Part shown: one piece after another, positions 50,180 to 61,196 of the stretch
How the letters are laid out: each line of letters begins with the position of its first letter
How positions within the stretch are numbered: the first letter of the stretch is position 1
Assembly (NCBI RefSeq): GCF_020382885.2
Contig: NC_058496.1
Location: forward strand, 441,001 to 505,000
Source of the DNA: Scatophagus argus
Taxonomy: Eukaryota; Chordata; Actinopteri; Scatophagidae
Direction: 5' to 3'
DNA: 64,000 bases
Position numbers and translations under genes: made by a program
The notes under the pieces: generated by a model
Database searches by the model: none
The model's input: only the letters and a program-made list of their open reading frames with translations
Told to the model about the DNA's origin: nothing

Positions 50180-50660
50180 TCTTAATGCTTCAGCACACCA
50201 AGACATTTTGGACAATGCTATGCTTCCAACTTTGTGGCAACAGTTTGTTGAAGGCCCTTTTCTATTCCAGCATGACTGTGCCCCAGTGCACAAAGCAAAG
50301 CTCCATAAAGACATGGTTGGATGAGTTTGGTGTGGAAGAACTTGACTGGCCCACACAGAGCCCTGACCTCAACCCCATCCAACACCTTTGGGATGAACTG
50401 GAACGGAGATTGTGAGCCAGGCCTTTTGGTCCAACATCAGTGTGTGACCTCACAAATGCTCTACTGCATGAATGGGCACAAATTCCCACAGAAACACTCC
50501 AACATGTTGTGGAAAGCCTTCACAGAAGAGTGGAAGCTGCCACAGCCACACAGGGGGACCATCTCCACACCAATGTCCATGCACTCAGAATGCGATGTCA
50601 CCAAAGTCCCAATCTGTGTAATGGTAAGTTGTCCCAATACATTTGTCTATATAGTGTTTG
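50180..50660 (+). mobile_element. Tc1-like transposon relic (3' half)
   Basis: One forward frame encodes SIKTWLDEFGVEELDWPTQS, then PDLNPIQHLWDELERRL, the C-terminal part of a Tc1 transposase. The catalytic glutamate of NPIE is replaced by glutamine and a stop follows. The right end GTCCCAATACATTTGTCTAT resembles the terminal repeats of the family that left the remnant at 4,228. The 5' half is absent. Confidence 0.85.
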
Positions 50661-52299
50661 TTCTCGGAGAAACTCCCTGTAGGGACCCTGAAACTTACTG
50701 AGGGCTCTGTTGAAACCCTCAAGGACCCCTGGAACCACCAGCAACTGTTCTTGAAAGACCACTGGAACCCTGTAAAATTTCCTTAGGCCTTCCTTCTGCA
50801 GAACTGCAAAACTAAAAAAGTCATCATCAAAAAGACACCAAAAAGTGATGAAGGATCTAAAGAGCTCATTCAAGCATCATTGAAACACCTTCAAGGAACT
50901 GTAGGGCTTCTTGGAAGTAACTGGAAGAAACTCCTTCAGACATCAAGAAGGTATTCCATGACTCCTGGATTCCCAATTCAAAGACCCCGGAGAAATTCCT
51001 TAAGGGGACCCTGGAGTCTCTGAACAGTTAAACAGACGTTAGAAAGTTCTTCCTCCAAAGCCTCCTGGAGGACCCTGGGAACCTTTTCCAGACTTTAAAA
51101 ACCCTTCTCCTGGCCTGACAATAAGTTTAACAGCTGTTAGACCTCCTGGGAGGAAGGGGCTGCATAGCTGCTGCCGAGAGGAGCTCATCAAACATCAGCC
51201 CGCTACTATCTGCAGTCCAGAAGGCTGTGTCAGGTACGGCAGAACCAGACCGGAAATACAAACTGTGCTCCTTCTAAATAAAAGCTGAAATACTCTTCCT
51301 ACAGCAGTTTTTTTTCTTCAGATCTATTTGATTGAATCCTCCAAAGTTTTTCTGGAGCTTTTGTGTCTATTGTTTTCAGGATGTGTGGGCACGTTTCAAA
51401 GCTTTTAGCTGTGCTCATTGAAAATGATTTAAAGTCATAGTCAGCAGCAAACATTTTGGATTTACAAGGTCATCTAATACTGACGACCACCAGTCCAAAG
51501 CTTCAGTGTTTGATGACCTTGGAATGACGTTCAACAATCAACTTATGACATTTTCAGCTCATTTCAAAGGAACCACTGTGATTAATATGGTGCTCACCTT
51601 GTGCAACTTTTTCATCTTCATTTCTGGGAGTGGTTGTGACCGACTAACGTTAGCCCATATGGCTAGTGAGTTGGTGGGTGTTTTGGTAGCTACTGGCCCG
51701 GTGAGAACTACATCTCCAAGACTTTATAAGCAACTATAACTTACATATTAATTTTACTATACAACTTTGTGGTTTCTAAATCTGAATAGGTGAAGACACA
51801 TTAGAATGAAATGTAAAATGCATTTATCTGAAATGTATGATATCATGCTTTACTCTTTAGAGAAATACATGACTGACTAGTTGTGTATTGATAGTGAAAT
51901 ACAGATTGATAAACTGAAATATGTGGGTTACTAACTGAATGAACGTCATGATAATCCGTGTGCCTAGTGTGATCAGTCCATCTACTCCAACCCTGCCCAC
52001 TGGGTTAAACAGGATCTGGGGTCTCCTTTTGTTGAAGTGAATTGTTTTGGAAAATCTTGAACGTCACTCTCTGAAGGCCCAGTAACAAAACAGAGGAATT
52101 TAAGACTGAACTTTTTCAGAAGAAACTCATTTGATATGTTCACCTTAAACTGCTGAATCCTGTCGTTAGCTGGCAGAATGTAGACGCTGCCCCCTTCAGA
52201 CAGGACACCGAACAGGAGTTCAACGGAACCGCTGTCAGCTTTTTATTTTGAAGGATCTGAGCGGATGTTTGACGTTTTAAGCTGACGGACTTGACGGTG
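50661..52299. other. Intergenic, no gene seen
   Basis: A GAGG/CTGGAACC-rich stretch (about 50,690-51,120) consists of loosely repeated GGACCCTGGA- and AAACCCTT-like words, perhaps an old degenerate tandem repeat. The rest is ordinary AT-rich DNA. Confidence 0.5.
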
Positions 52300-52649
52300 C
52301 GGTCTTGTTCTGTCTGCGTGCGGCGGAGCAGCGCGAGCAGCTCAGCTGTTTGAACCTCCGACGGGTCGGACGGGAGGCTCAGACTTCTGACTGAAGTCGT
52401 TTTCTCTCTTTTGTTGGATTCCGTTTCACAGACGGAACTTTTCTCTTCTCTTTTCCCGTCCTCCGTCCGTGTTTTTCCTCGCGTTCTCCTGCTGTTTGAG
52501 AGGAATGTGAGTGTGGGCTTTTAAAAGCTGATTTACTGCTCTCGTTTTGGTTGTTCTGTCTCGCCGAACAGAAGGAACCGGACCGACTCGGCATCGCCCG
52601 TCCGGTCCCGGTGTGTTTGGAGTCCAGCTGAGCCACAGCCAGGGTTAAA
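52300..52649 (+). promoter_or_regulatory. kazald1: Probable kazald1 promoter and 5' UTR
   Basis: The stretch rises sharply in CpG (CGGCGGAGCAGCGCGAGCAG; GGGTCGGACGGGAGG) compared with flanking DNA and leads directly to the start codon. No TATA box is evident. The placement of the transcription start is an inference. Confidence 0.5.
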
Positions 52650-53311
52650 ATGCCGGGGTTGAGAGGACTGGTTCTCCTGAGTCTCTGTCTGAATCTGCAC
52701 ACATACCGGGCCCTCCCCAGCCAGCGGGTCGACCTCGGCACCGACCCGCCGCTGGACTACGACGTGCTGGATGAGGAGCTGGGAGGCTTCAGGGACCGGA
52801 GCGGCAACTGGACCCGCGGGGTCGCGAGCTGCGGGCCCTGTGAGCCGGACCTGTGCCCGGAGAACCGGGGTTGCCGGGCCGGCCTGGTGCTGGACCCGTG
52901 CGGCTGCTGTATGGAGTGCGGCAACCTGGAGGGCCAAGCCTGCGACCCGGGGGACCGCAGCGTCTTCTACGGGCTCTGCGGGACCGGGCTGCGGTGTCAG
53001 GCGGACCCGCGGCCCGCAGGAAGAGGAGGAAAGGAGGATGAGGAAGAAGAGGAGGAGGAGGTGTGTGTGTGTGAGGAGCAGGAGGCGGTCTGTGGCACTG
53101 ATGGAGTCACATACATGAACATGTGTCAGTTCAGAGAGGCCGCCTTCTCCAAACCAGAACTCAGAACCAGAGGGAAGGGGCCCTGCAAGACGGGTAGGAC
53201 ACCTGTCTGTCTGTCTGTCTGTCTGTCTGTCTGCCTGCATGCCTGCCTGCCTGTCTGTCTGCCTGTCTGTCTGCCTGCCTGCCTGTCTGTCTGCCTGCCT
53301 GTCTGTCTGCC

Positions 53312-53348
<37 letters not shown>

Positions 53349-53351
53349 GCC

Positions 53352-53383
<32 letters not shown>

Positions 53384-55223
53384 CTGTTGGAAACTGAAAG
53401 CATAACATTAAAGCCTTTTAAGGTATAAGTATTAAAGAAGGTCACTGAGGGATTGGTGTGTGTGAGCGTGTGTGTGTGTGTGTGTGTGTGAGCGTGTGTG
53501 AGCGTGTGTGTGTGTGTGTGAGCGTGTGTGTGTGAGCGTGTGTGTGTGTGTGTGTGTGTGTGTGATTAGAAACTGGGTGGCTGTTGGCCTGAGTAAAGGC
53601 GGCTCTCTGAGCACCTGGACGCGTTCTGCTCGTCTTCAGGTTCTCCTTCCTCACAAACTGAACACTGAAACTCTGCAGTCCCTGTTCAGAATGTCCAGCC
53701 GAAGTCGTCTTCCTATGACACCTGCAGACACCTGGAGGTGGAGCTGAGTGACTCTCTGCCGCTCTGCAGACCTTTTCCTTGGAGGGACACGGGAAAAACC
53801 CAAGATGCATAACAAGACCAGTCTCAGTGCGGTGGGAGAGGTTTTCATTTCAGCCAGACTCGACCGTAAACCCTGCGCACCACAGGTTTTCAGTTTTGGC
53901 CCTTCAAACCGTTTGGGTCCTGGCTGTCAGAGACCAGGTGTGTAGTTCAGGGAGCCTGGGAGAGTGGAGCGTTCCCAGTGACTCCACGGGGCTGGGTCGA
54001 CGGACGTAACAGAGCAGGGACTGACCCTGGATCGGTTCTGGTCGTGACTGAGTGAACGCATTCGCACGCTGACCTTTGGTTCCAGCTGAGGGCTGACATG
54101 TGAGGAGGTTTATGAAGCTGATAAGCTCCACCTCCTCACCGCTGCTCTCCGTCTCACCTCCACCCTTCACTCAGGTGTTTTCAGGACGTTCAGCTGCTGT
54201 GGAGAAACGAGCAGGAAGACGAAGCTCCTCTCGGTTTAGCTGCAGTAGACCATAATAGCAGAAGTGAAGCCAAAATATCCTGATGTGAGTGCTGCCATCC
54301 TGTGCCAGTGACGCCGTTTGGAGCCAGAGTCTGCAGGAACAAAACCTGACTGTCTCTCCTGTCCTGTCTGTCTGTCTCCTGTCTGTCCTTCAGTTCCCAT
54401 CATCAAGGTTCCTCCTCACAGCCAGGTGAATGGGACCGGCAGCAGTCTCGTCTTCCTCTGTGAGGTCTTTGCCTTTCCGATGGCCCTTGTCGAGTGGAGG
54501 AAGGACGGCCGAGACGTCGTCCTGCCCGGAGACGACCCTCACATCTCTGTGCAGGTGCAGCAGTGACTCGGAGACATTTTAAACTCCTCCTTGCGGCTGA
54601 TTTACCGTCCTCCTCTGTCTCCACAGTCTCGGGGTGGTCCGCTGAAGTTCGAGCTCTCCAGTTGGCTGCAGATTGAGGGGGCGGGGCCAGAGGACTCGGG
54701 GACCTATCGCTGCATTGCGCGTAACAACCTGGGTTCTGTGTCCGCCTCTGCTGTACTGGGAATTCTGCGAGCAGGTGAGACAGACGCCACTCAGTCCACT
54801 GGAGTCTCGTTAGCCAACCTGTGAAGCTGAAAAATGACTTCAGTCAATCAGCTGGCTGATTATGGACTGACGTCGCCTGCAGATGAGAAATATTTTTATC
54901 TTTTAATGTTTTATGATCAGATGTCACAAAATGAACACTGTTCCTGTCTGTCTGTCTGCCTGTCTGTCTGTCTTTTTGCCTGTCTGCCCGCCTGGATCCT
55001 GTCCACTTGTTTCCTGTCTGTCTGTCTGCCTGTCTGCCCATCTGCATCCTGTCCACCTGTCTGTCTTCTTGCTTCCTGTCCACCTGTTTGTCCTCTTGCT
55101 TCCTGTCTGCCTGTCTGTCTGCCTGCCTGTCTGTCAGAGGAGCTGTCGTCCTACCTGGCCAATAGCGTGTCAGAGATGAAGCAGCTGACGGATGCCACAG
55201 ACTACGACCAGGGCTTTTACTGA
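52650..55223 (+). CDS. kazald1: Kazal- and IGFBP-domain secreted protein (KAZALD family)
   Basis: Exons 52650-53193, 54394-54554, 54627-54774 and 55138-55223 join in phase to give 312 residues. Order: signal peptide (1-21), IGFBP-type cysteine-rich domain (61-116, with CGPCEPDLC and PCGCCMEC), an acidic insert (129-137), a Kazal domain (138-180, VCGTDGVTYMNMCQF) and a C2-type immunoglobulin domain (183-286, cysteines in VFLCEVF and TYRCIAR, tryptophan in VEWRKDG). The C-terminus ends DYDQGFY. This is the fixed architecture of KAZALD1 (IGFBP-rP10), a secreted matrix protein linked to bone formation and to limb regeneration in salamanders. Teleosts have several kazald paralogues, and human KAZALD1 is not on 9q34, so kazald2 or kazald3 is possible. 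Confidence 0.9.
53200..53385 (+). repeat. TGTC/TGCC microsatellite at the kazald1 intron 1 donor
   Basis: Mixed CTGT and CTGC tetramers fill the first 190 bases of intron 1, starting about seven bases after the donor (gtagga). A (TG)n tract with AGCG interruptions follows at 53,456-53,563. A related CTGT/CTGC array (54,940-55,137) runs straight into the acceptor of exon 4. Confidence 0.9.
53564..54393 (+). other. kazald1: Rest of kazald1 intron 1
   Basis: No exon is seen. A fragment at about 54,280-54,340 (TTTGGAGCCAGAGTCTGC) belongs to the dispersed repeat family found at 2,560. Confidence 0.6.
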
Positions 55224-55378
55224 GCCACACGTGATGTCACTTCCTGTCATGTGACTGTCCAGCTGACATGAGACAGTAAACACTTGTGTCTGTCCCTCAG
55301 GTGTCCTTCAGACTGATGGTGGCTCGGTCACTGAACGTATCTGACGCTCTGTCAGCGTCAGACTCGGTTTAACTTCAA

Positions 55379-55384
55379 AATAAA
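55379..55384 (+). promoter_or_regulatory. kazald1: kazald1 polyadenylation signal
   Basis: AATAAA lies 155 bases after the stop codon, and the short GT-rich stretch AGTGTTTGTGTTTCTTCTCC follows it. This is the expected layout of a 3' end. Confidence 0.75.
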
Positions 55385-56810
55385 AGTACAAACAACCAAC
55401 GAGTGTTTGTGTTTCTTCTCCTTCGTCACTTCGTCATCGTGGTCATCATTCAGGGATTCCTGCGCCTCCTGAGCTCGGTCTGCACCTCGGCCTGCTGGAC
55501 GGGACGGCAGACCGAGGAAACCAGCCTGACTCAGAGCACAGGAAGTTGGAACCCACCGGGGGCAGCGGCGGGGATGAGATCCTGTCTGAGTGTGTGAGAG
55601 TGTGAGTGTGTGTGTGTGTGTGTGAGAGTGTGAGTGTGTGTGATAGTGTGTATTTGCCCTGTGAATGTTTCCCTACAGTCTCAGCGTCTTGTCTGTCGTT
55701 CTGCTGCTCGCTGAATGAATCCAGGAAATACCGACAGACTCGCTGCAACCTGGAAATAATTTCCAGACCTCTTCAGCCAATCAGAGCTCTCCCCTGGATC
55801 CTGGAACCACATGATGGATTCAAAGTTATTTATTAGTTTATTTAACACAGAGCCCACAGGTAAGCGCTGTTAGGCCACATGAAGTCGAACAGTACTGCAG
55901 TACTTTTACTGTATGCTACATACACAAACAGCACAGCGTAGTGAGCACACCCCCTCTGTGTTAAACTGCATGTTGGACTCATTGTTGCTACATAAAATTA
56001 ATTCAGTGTGTGAATTAATTAAAGTACCAGCAGTGTAGTTTAAAGAAAACTCTTTCTAGTGCAGATCATGATGATATGATTTGTTGTGGTTTGCGTTTAG
56101 GCCTAAGTTTCATTTCTTCTCCAAAGCTGCAGTTCCACAGATGGCCGCTGTTCCTCCTCCTGACCAACAGGGGGCGACAGAGCAGCTCAGAGTCAATCAG
56201 CGACTCGTTATGTGTTTACATGTAGCAGGACTAGCTGTAGCTTCACTGAACGCCGAGTTGAGCTAAATTGAACTGTAATCACTTTACATTGCATGTCTTC
56301 ACTCTGACAAAAGCTGTGATTCACCCAGAGAGAGACATAACTCTGAGTCAGGCTCTGTTTGTTTGGAGAAGTCGCTCCTCATCTGGTTAACGTGAACCAA
56401 ACTACGGACGGTACGAGATGTCTTTAAGCAATCTGCGAATTTAAAATTTGTCTGCTTATCAACTGATTACAGCTCGTCATTTTGTATTAACTAACTAATG
56501 TAGTAATGGACGAAAGGCAGTTCAAAATTCGGCTTGTTTACCGAGCACTGAGCTCTTTTTAATTGGCCTGCACCTTTTCCATATAGTTTTGATTCGCATA
56601 ACAAGTAGACTGAGCGTTTGTACCTCTTAAAAGTTAATGTCTAATATGGTTGTTTTTAATTTACACGTGGTTGTTAAAAGTTAGGTTTGTACAGTTGACA
56701 GGTGGATCAATGTTATTTAAGCTCGGATTTACAAAATGTCAAACACAGGGACTGAACTGAGAAAGATAAATGAATGACTCGTGTAATTTCCTGTTGTTTG
56801 TTCCTTATAG
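55385..56810. other. Intergenic between kazald1 and ciz1
   Basis: The first 220 bases are GC-rich and end in a (TG)n tract (55,597-55,645). No coding exon is supported on either strand. The stretch ends in an acceptor-like TTCCTTATAG at 56,801-56,810, which may begin the first ciz1 exon seen here. Confidence 0.5.
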
Positions 56811-56912
56811 AGGACTGGCGCTGACCACATTTCAGAGGAAAGTATTGTAATTACTTCGACTTGTGAGTACTTTTGCATCAGTGCAGGTCAAAGGTCATCT
56901 GGTCCTGTCAAC

Positions 56913-59900
56913 ATGGTCAAACAGCAGCGGAGAAGAGACAGGTAAGAGCTGGTTAGAACCTTGGGTTACTGGCTTTTGAATATGCAGGTTTGCCACTGAA
57001 ATGTGTTCTGCTGTGTCTCCTTCACTGACTGTAAAATATGGACAGAACTTCCTGGCCTGAAGTGAAGTTACATGTTTTAAAACTGCATTGTTTCTAACGT
57101 CCAGCAGGGGGCGACTCGATCAGAAATCAGATCTCTTGAGAGATTGAGCCGACTTCTCAGTTGATGTGTGACCTCAGTAAACAGTTTTCTGATGAGTTTA
57201 TGGTCTCAGTCGCTGGTTTCAGTTCTTCTTCACTACAGCATGATGTTCATGTTGTAAATGATGCCCCCATTTAGAGTCAAACAGACCACAAAGCAGGGGA
57301 CGCTGCCACAGTGTGTCCTCGAGTTCAGAATCAGAATTCCTTTATTTATCCCCGAGGGGAATTTCTTTTTTGTATGGACATTGCATTTGCAGTTCTCCCA
57401 ATCAAGAAAGAAAGTGAAAGATATAAAAACAGGATAAACAACAAAATAAATCTAAAAAACTACAGGTATGTACATGTGTTACATATGTACATTGTATATA
57501 TAAAGTGAATGTGTCCATCACAGTGCTGAGTTTAACAGTTTGATGGCGACAGGCAGGAATGATTTCCTGTGTCGCTCTGTGGTGCATCATGGGAGTCAGA
57601 GTCTGTGGCTGAACGAGCTCCTGTAGCCGATCAACACATTGTGGAGAGGGTGAGAGGGAAAGTCCAGTATCGTCCTTATTTTGGACAACATCCTCCTCTC
57701 AGACACCACTGTCAGAGAGTCCAGTTCCTCTCCCACAACATGGTGGCCTTCTTGATGATTCTATTGAGTCTGTTGGTGTCCCTCACCCTCAGGCAGCTGC
57801 CCCAGCAGGCAACGGCATATGTGATGGCACTGGACACCACCGACTCGTAGAACATCCTCAGCATCGTCCTGCAGATGTTGAAGGACCTCAGCCGCCTCAG
57901 AAAGTAGAGGTTTCTCAAAGACCAGTTCCTTGGTCTTTGTCACATTGAGCTGTAGGTGGTTTTTCCCGCTCCATGTGACAAAGTTGTCCACTACCGTCCT
58001 GTACTCTCTCTCATCCCCCCCAGTAATACACCCAACCACTGCAGAGTCATCAGAAAATTCCTGAAGATGGCAGGACTCTGTGCAGTGTGTAAAGTCTGTG
58101 GTGTAGATCGTGAAGAGGAAGGGAGAGAGGACAGTCCCCTGTGGAGCCCCGGTGTTGCTGATCACTTCATCTGACAGGCAGCACTTCAGGCGTACGTACT
58201 GCGGTCTGCCCGTCAGATAGTCTGCGATCCAGGACACCAGTGGGGCATCCACCTGCATCGCTGTCAGCTTCTCCGCCAACAGAGCCGACCTGATGGTGTC
58301 AATCAAGAATCAAGAGTCTTTATTGTCATTATGCAATAACGAAATTTTGTGCAGATTCTCGGCTTAAAAGCACACTTAAGAGAAATATAAAAATATAAAG
58401 TGCAAAATACACGTGAGGTAAATGAAGTGCACTTAGTGTCAGACTATGTGTATGCTGTGTGTGTGTATGCAGATAGACGGGGGAGGGGGTCATGTGTGAA
58501 GTCCTGTATGGGGGTGGGACGTGAGTGTTTCACTGTAGGGGGGTTATTGCTTTAACAGCTCTGGGGAAGAAGCTGTCCCTGAGTGTGTTGGTGCTGGTTT
58601 TAATGTTCCTGTGCTGCCTTCCTGATGGAAGCGGTACAAACAGTTCGTTGCCCAGGTGGGTGGGGTCTGTGGCAATGAGTCTGGCCTTTTTCTGGACTCA
58701 GGTCCAGATCTGGTAGACTGCAGCCCACAATCCCCTGTGCTGTCCTCACCACCAGGTGAGGTGGTGTCCTTCCTGTCCTGTCCTGTGCAACTGCCATACC
58801 ACACAGTCACACTGAGACACGGGATGCTTTCGATTGTGGCTCTGTAAAAGTTCACGAGCAGCTGAGTAGACAGTCCAGTCCGTTTCAGCTTCCTGAGAAA
58901 GAAGAGCCGTTGTTGGGCCTTGTTCACCAGGTGTGAGGTGTTCACTGACCAGGAGAGGTCAGAGGAGATGTGGATGCCCAGGAACTTAATGCTGTCCACC
59001 CGCTCAACCGCCTCCCCAAGTATACAGACGGGAGCGTGATCGGTCTTCCTGGACCTCCTGTAGTCCACTATGACCTCCTTGGTCTTGCTGATGTTCAGGA
59101 TGAGGTTGTTCCTGGAACACCACTGTGTCAAGTTCTGGACCTCGTCTCTGTAGTGGGTCTCATCATTGTTAGATATGAGACCCACCACAGTGGTGTCGTC
59201 ATGTCATGTTTGTGGGGTGGATAGCAGAGCAGTCGTGTGTGTACAGTGTGAATAAGGCAGGGCTGAGTACACAACCCTGCGGCGTGCCAGTGTTGAGGAT
59301 CAGTGGGGCTGATGTAGACTCCCCTATCCTCACCACCTGGGGCCTGTTGGTGAGGAAGTCCCTGATCCAGGAGCAGAGTGAGTCTGACAAACCCAGGTTG
59401 TGGAGCTTCACGCCCAGCATATCCAGGGGGACGGTGTTGAAGGCTGAGCTGAAGTCCACAAATAGCATCCTAACGCTGCTGCACTTCCTCAGCCGGAGGT
59501 GCAGCGGTGGTTAGAGTTCAGATCCAGTCAGGATGTCCTCCACCAGTTTCATCAGCTCGTCCATATTGTCACTTCTGGCTCCAAAAACAAGACGTTTACG
59601 GCTGTAACAGGAGCTCTCTCTGTTCCCTGTGCAGGTGTTTTGTTCCTGCCACAGTGAATGGTGTGACGCGGGTTCGATTTCCTGTTGGGCCCGTGCAGCG
59701 GAGACCACCTGTAACTCAGCAGGTAGACTGAAATGACCCCCTGGTTGCTGATGGTCTGCTGTCATTGATTCACCTCGCTCAGTTTTTCCTTTGGCAGGTT
59801 TCAGGCAGGAAGTGGGCGGGGCCAGGGACAGGAAACTCTGACAGCTGGCCATGCTGCAGCTCTACCACCTCAGAAGAAGAGAGAGGAGACCCGGGATCTG

Positions 59901-61156
59901 ATGGAGGCTCAGGCGAGACGGAGACAAAGAGAACGAGACTGGATGGGTTGGTCAAAGTTTACATTGAGAGGCTGCCGGCGCCCCCACAGGCTGCACTGTT
60001 TATTACATCTCACGTCTCTCACTTCACACGAATCATCACACACTATCTAAATGATGGCTGCATTATTGATCAGTCTGCTGATTATTTTATTAACAAATTG
60101 ACTAAATGTAGAAACAGAAATCTTTGATGTTTGCTGAGGATGTTAATGAGCAGGTCAGCTCCAGAGGTGAAAAATACTCTGCTTAAGTACTACTTGAAAG
60201 TACTTGCACTTTACTCTGTTTCCCACAGAGCAGAGGAGGCTGCACCTTTGACCAGTAGAGACAAAGTTCAAGAGTCATGTGATCACAGGGGACATGAGGG
60301 CTGCTTGGCAGGTGTGTGTGCCTTTCAAACAGTAAACACTAAATGTTTCACGTGTGATCTCGTTGCTCCTGGATTCTGTCAGACATCTTTCCCACTTTTT
60401 TGTTAGACATGCACACAAACCGGCTTGTCTCACACACACACACCACACAGAGCTGTCTCACTTCCTGTTGTGTTGCTGTATGCATGGAAGCAACGTGTGA
60501 GCAGCACAGTGTGTTTACAGTCCCGATGCCTTAATGAACTACTGACATTGTACCTGCTGACCTTTGATCCAGTGAGGTCAGAGACTTCAGTGGTGTGTGT
60601 GTGTGTGTGTGTGTCAGGTGGGATTTTGTCCAGACTTCCTCCTCTCGACCAACAGGGGTCAGCAGAGCACAACGAGGACAGCAGAGCAGCTGAGGTGATG
60701 AAATGTGATATCCTCTAAGTTTATGACCTCAGTCACTGATATAAATGTTGTAACATGTCTGTGTGTCTGTGTGTGTGTGTGTGTGTGTGTTTCAGCTGCA
60801 GACTGTGGGGTCACTAAAGGTCACCATCCAGCAGAGCAGCGAGAGCAGAGAGTTTGGACAGATAGACAGGACAGCTGACAAGCAAACAGGTGGACTCCAC
60901 TGTCACATCTGTGACATCACATGTCGCTCTCTGCAGGTGAGACACTCACCTGATTCTCCCTCACTGCTGCAGTACTTTGTTTTGATGTGCTGTACTGGGA
61001 TCAGATCTCAGGTAAATCAGGTAATCAGGTAAAGCGTGTGTTCAGGTGTTTCAGGAACACATGGCAGGACCCGAGCACCTGACGAAGCTGAAGCACATCA
61101 CACAGTCTGTCTGCGTCACCACACACACACTGCAGGACAGGTGTGGACACGCACGC

Positions 61157-61196
<40 letters not shown>

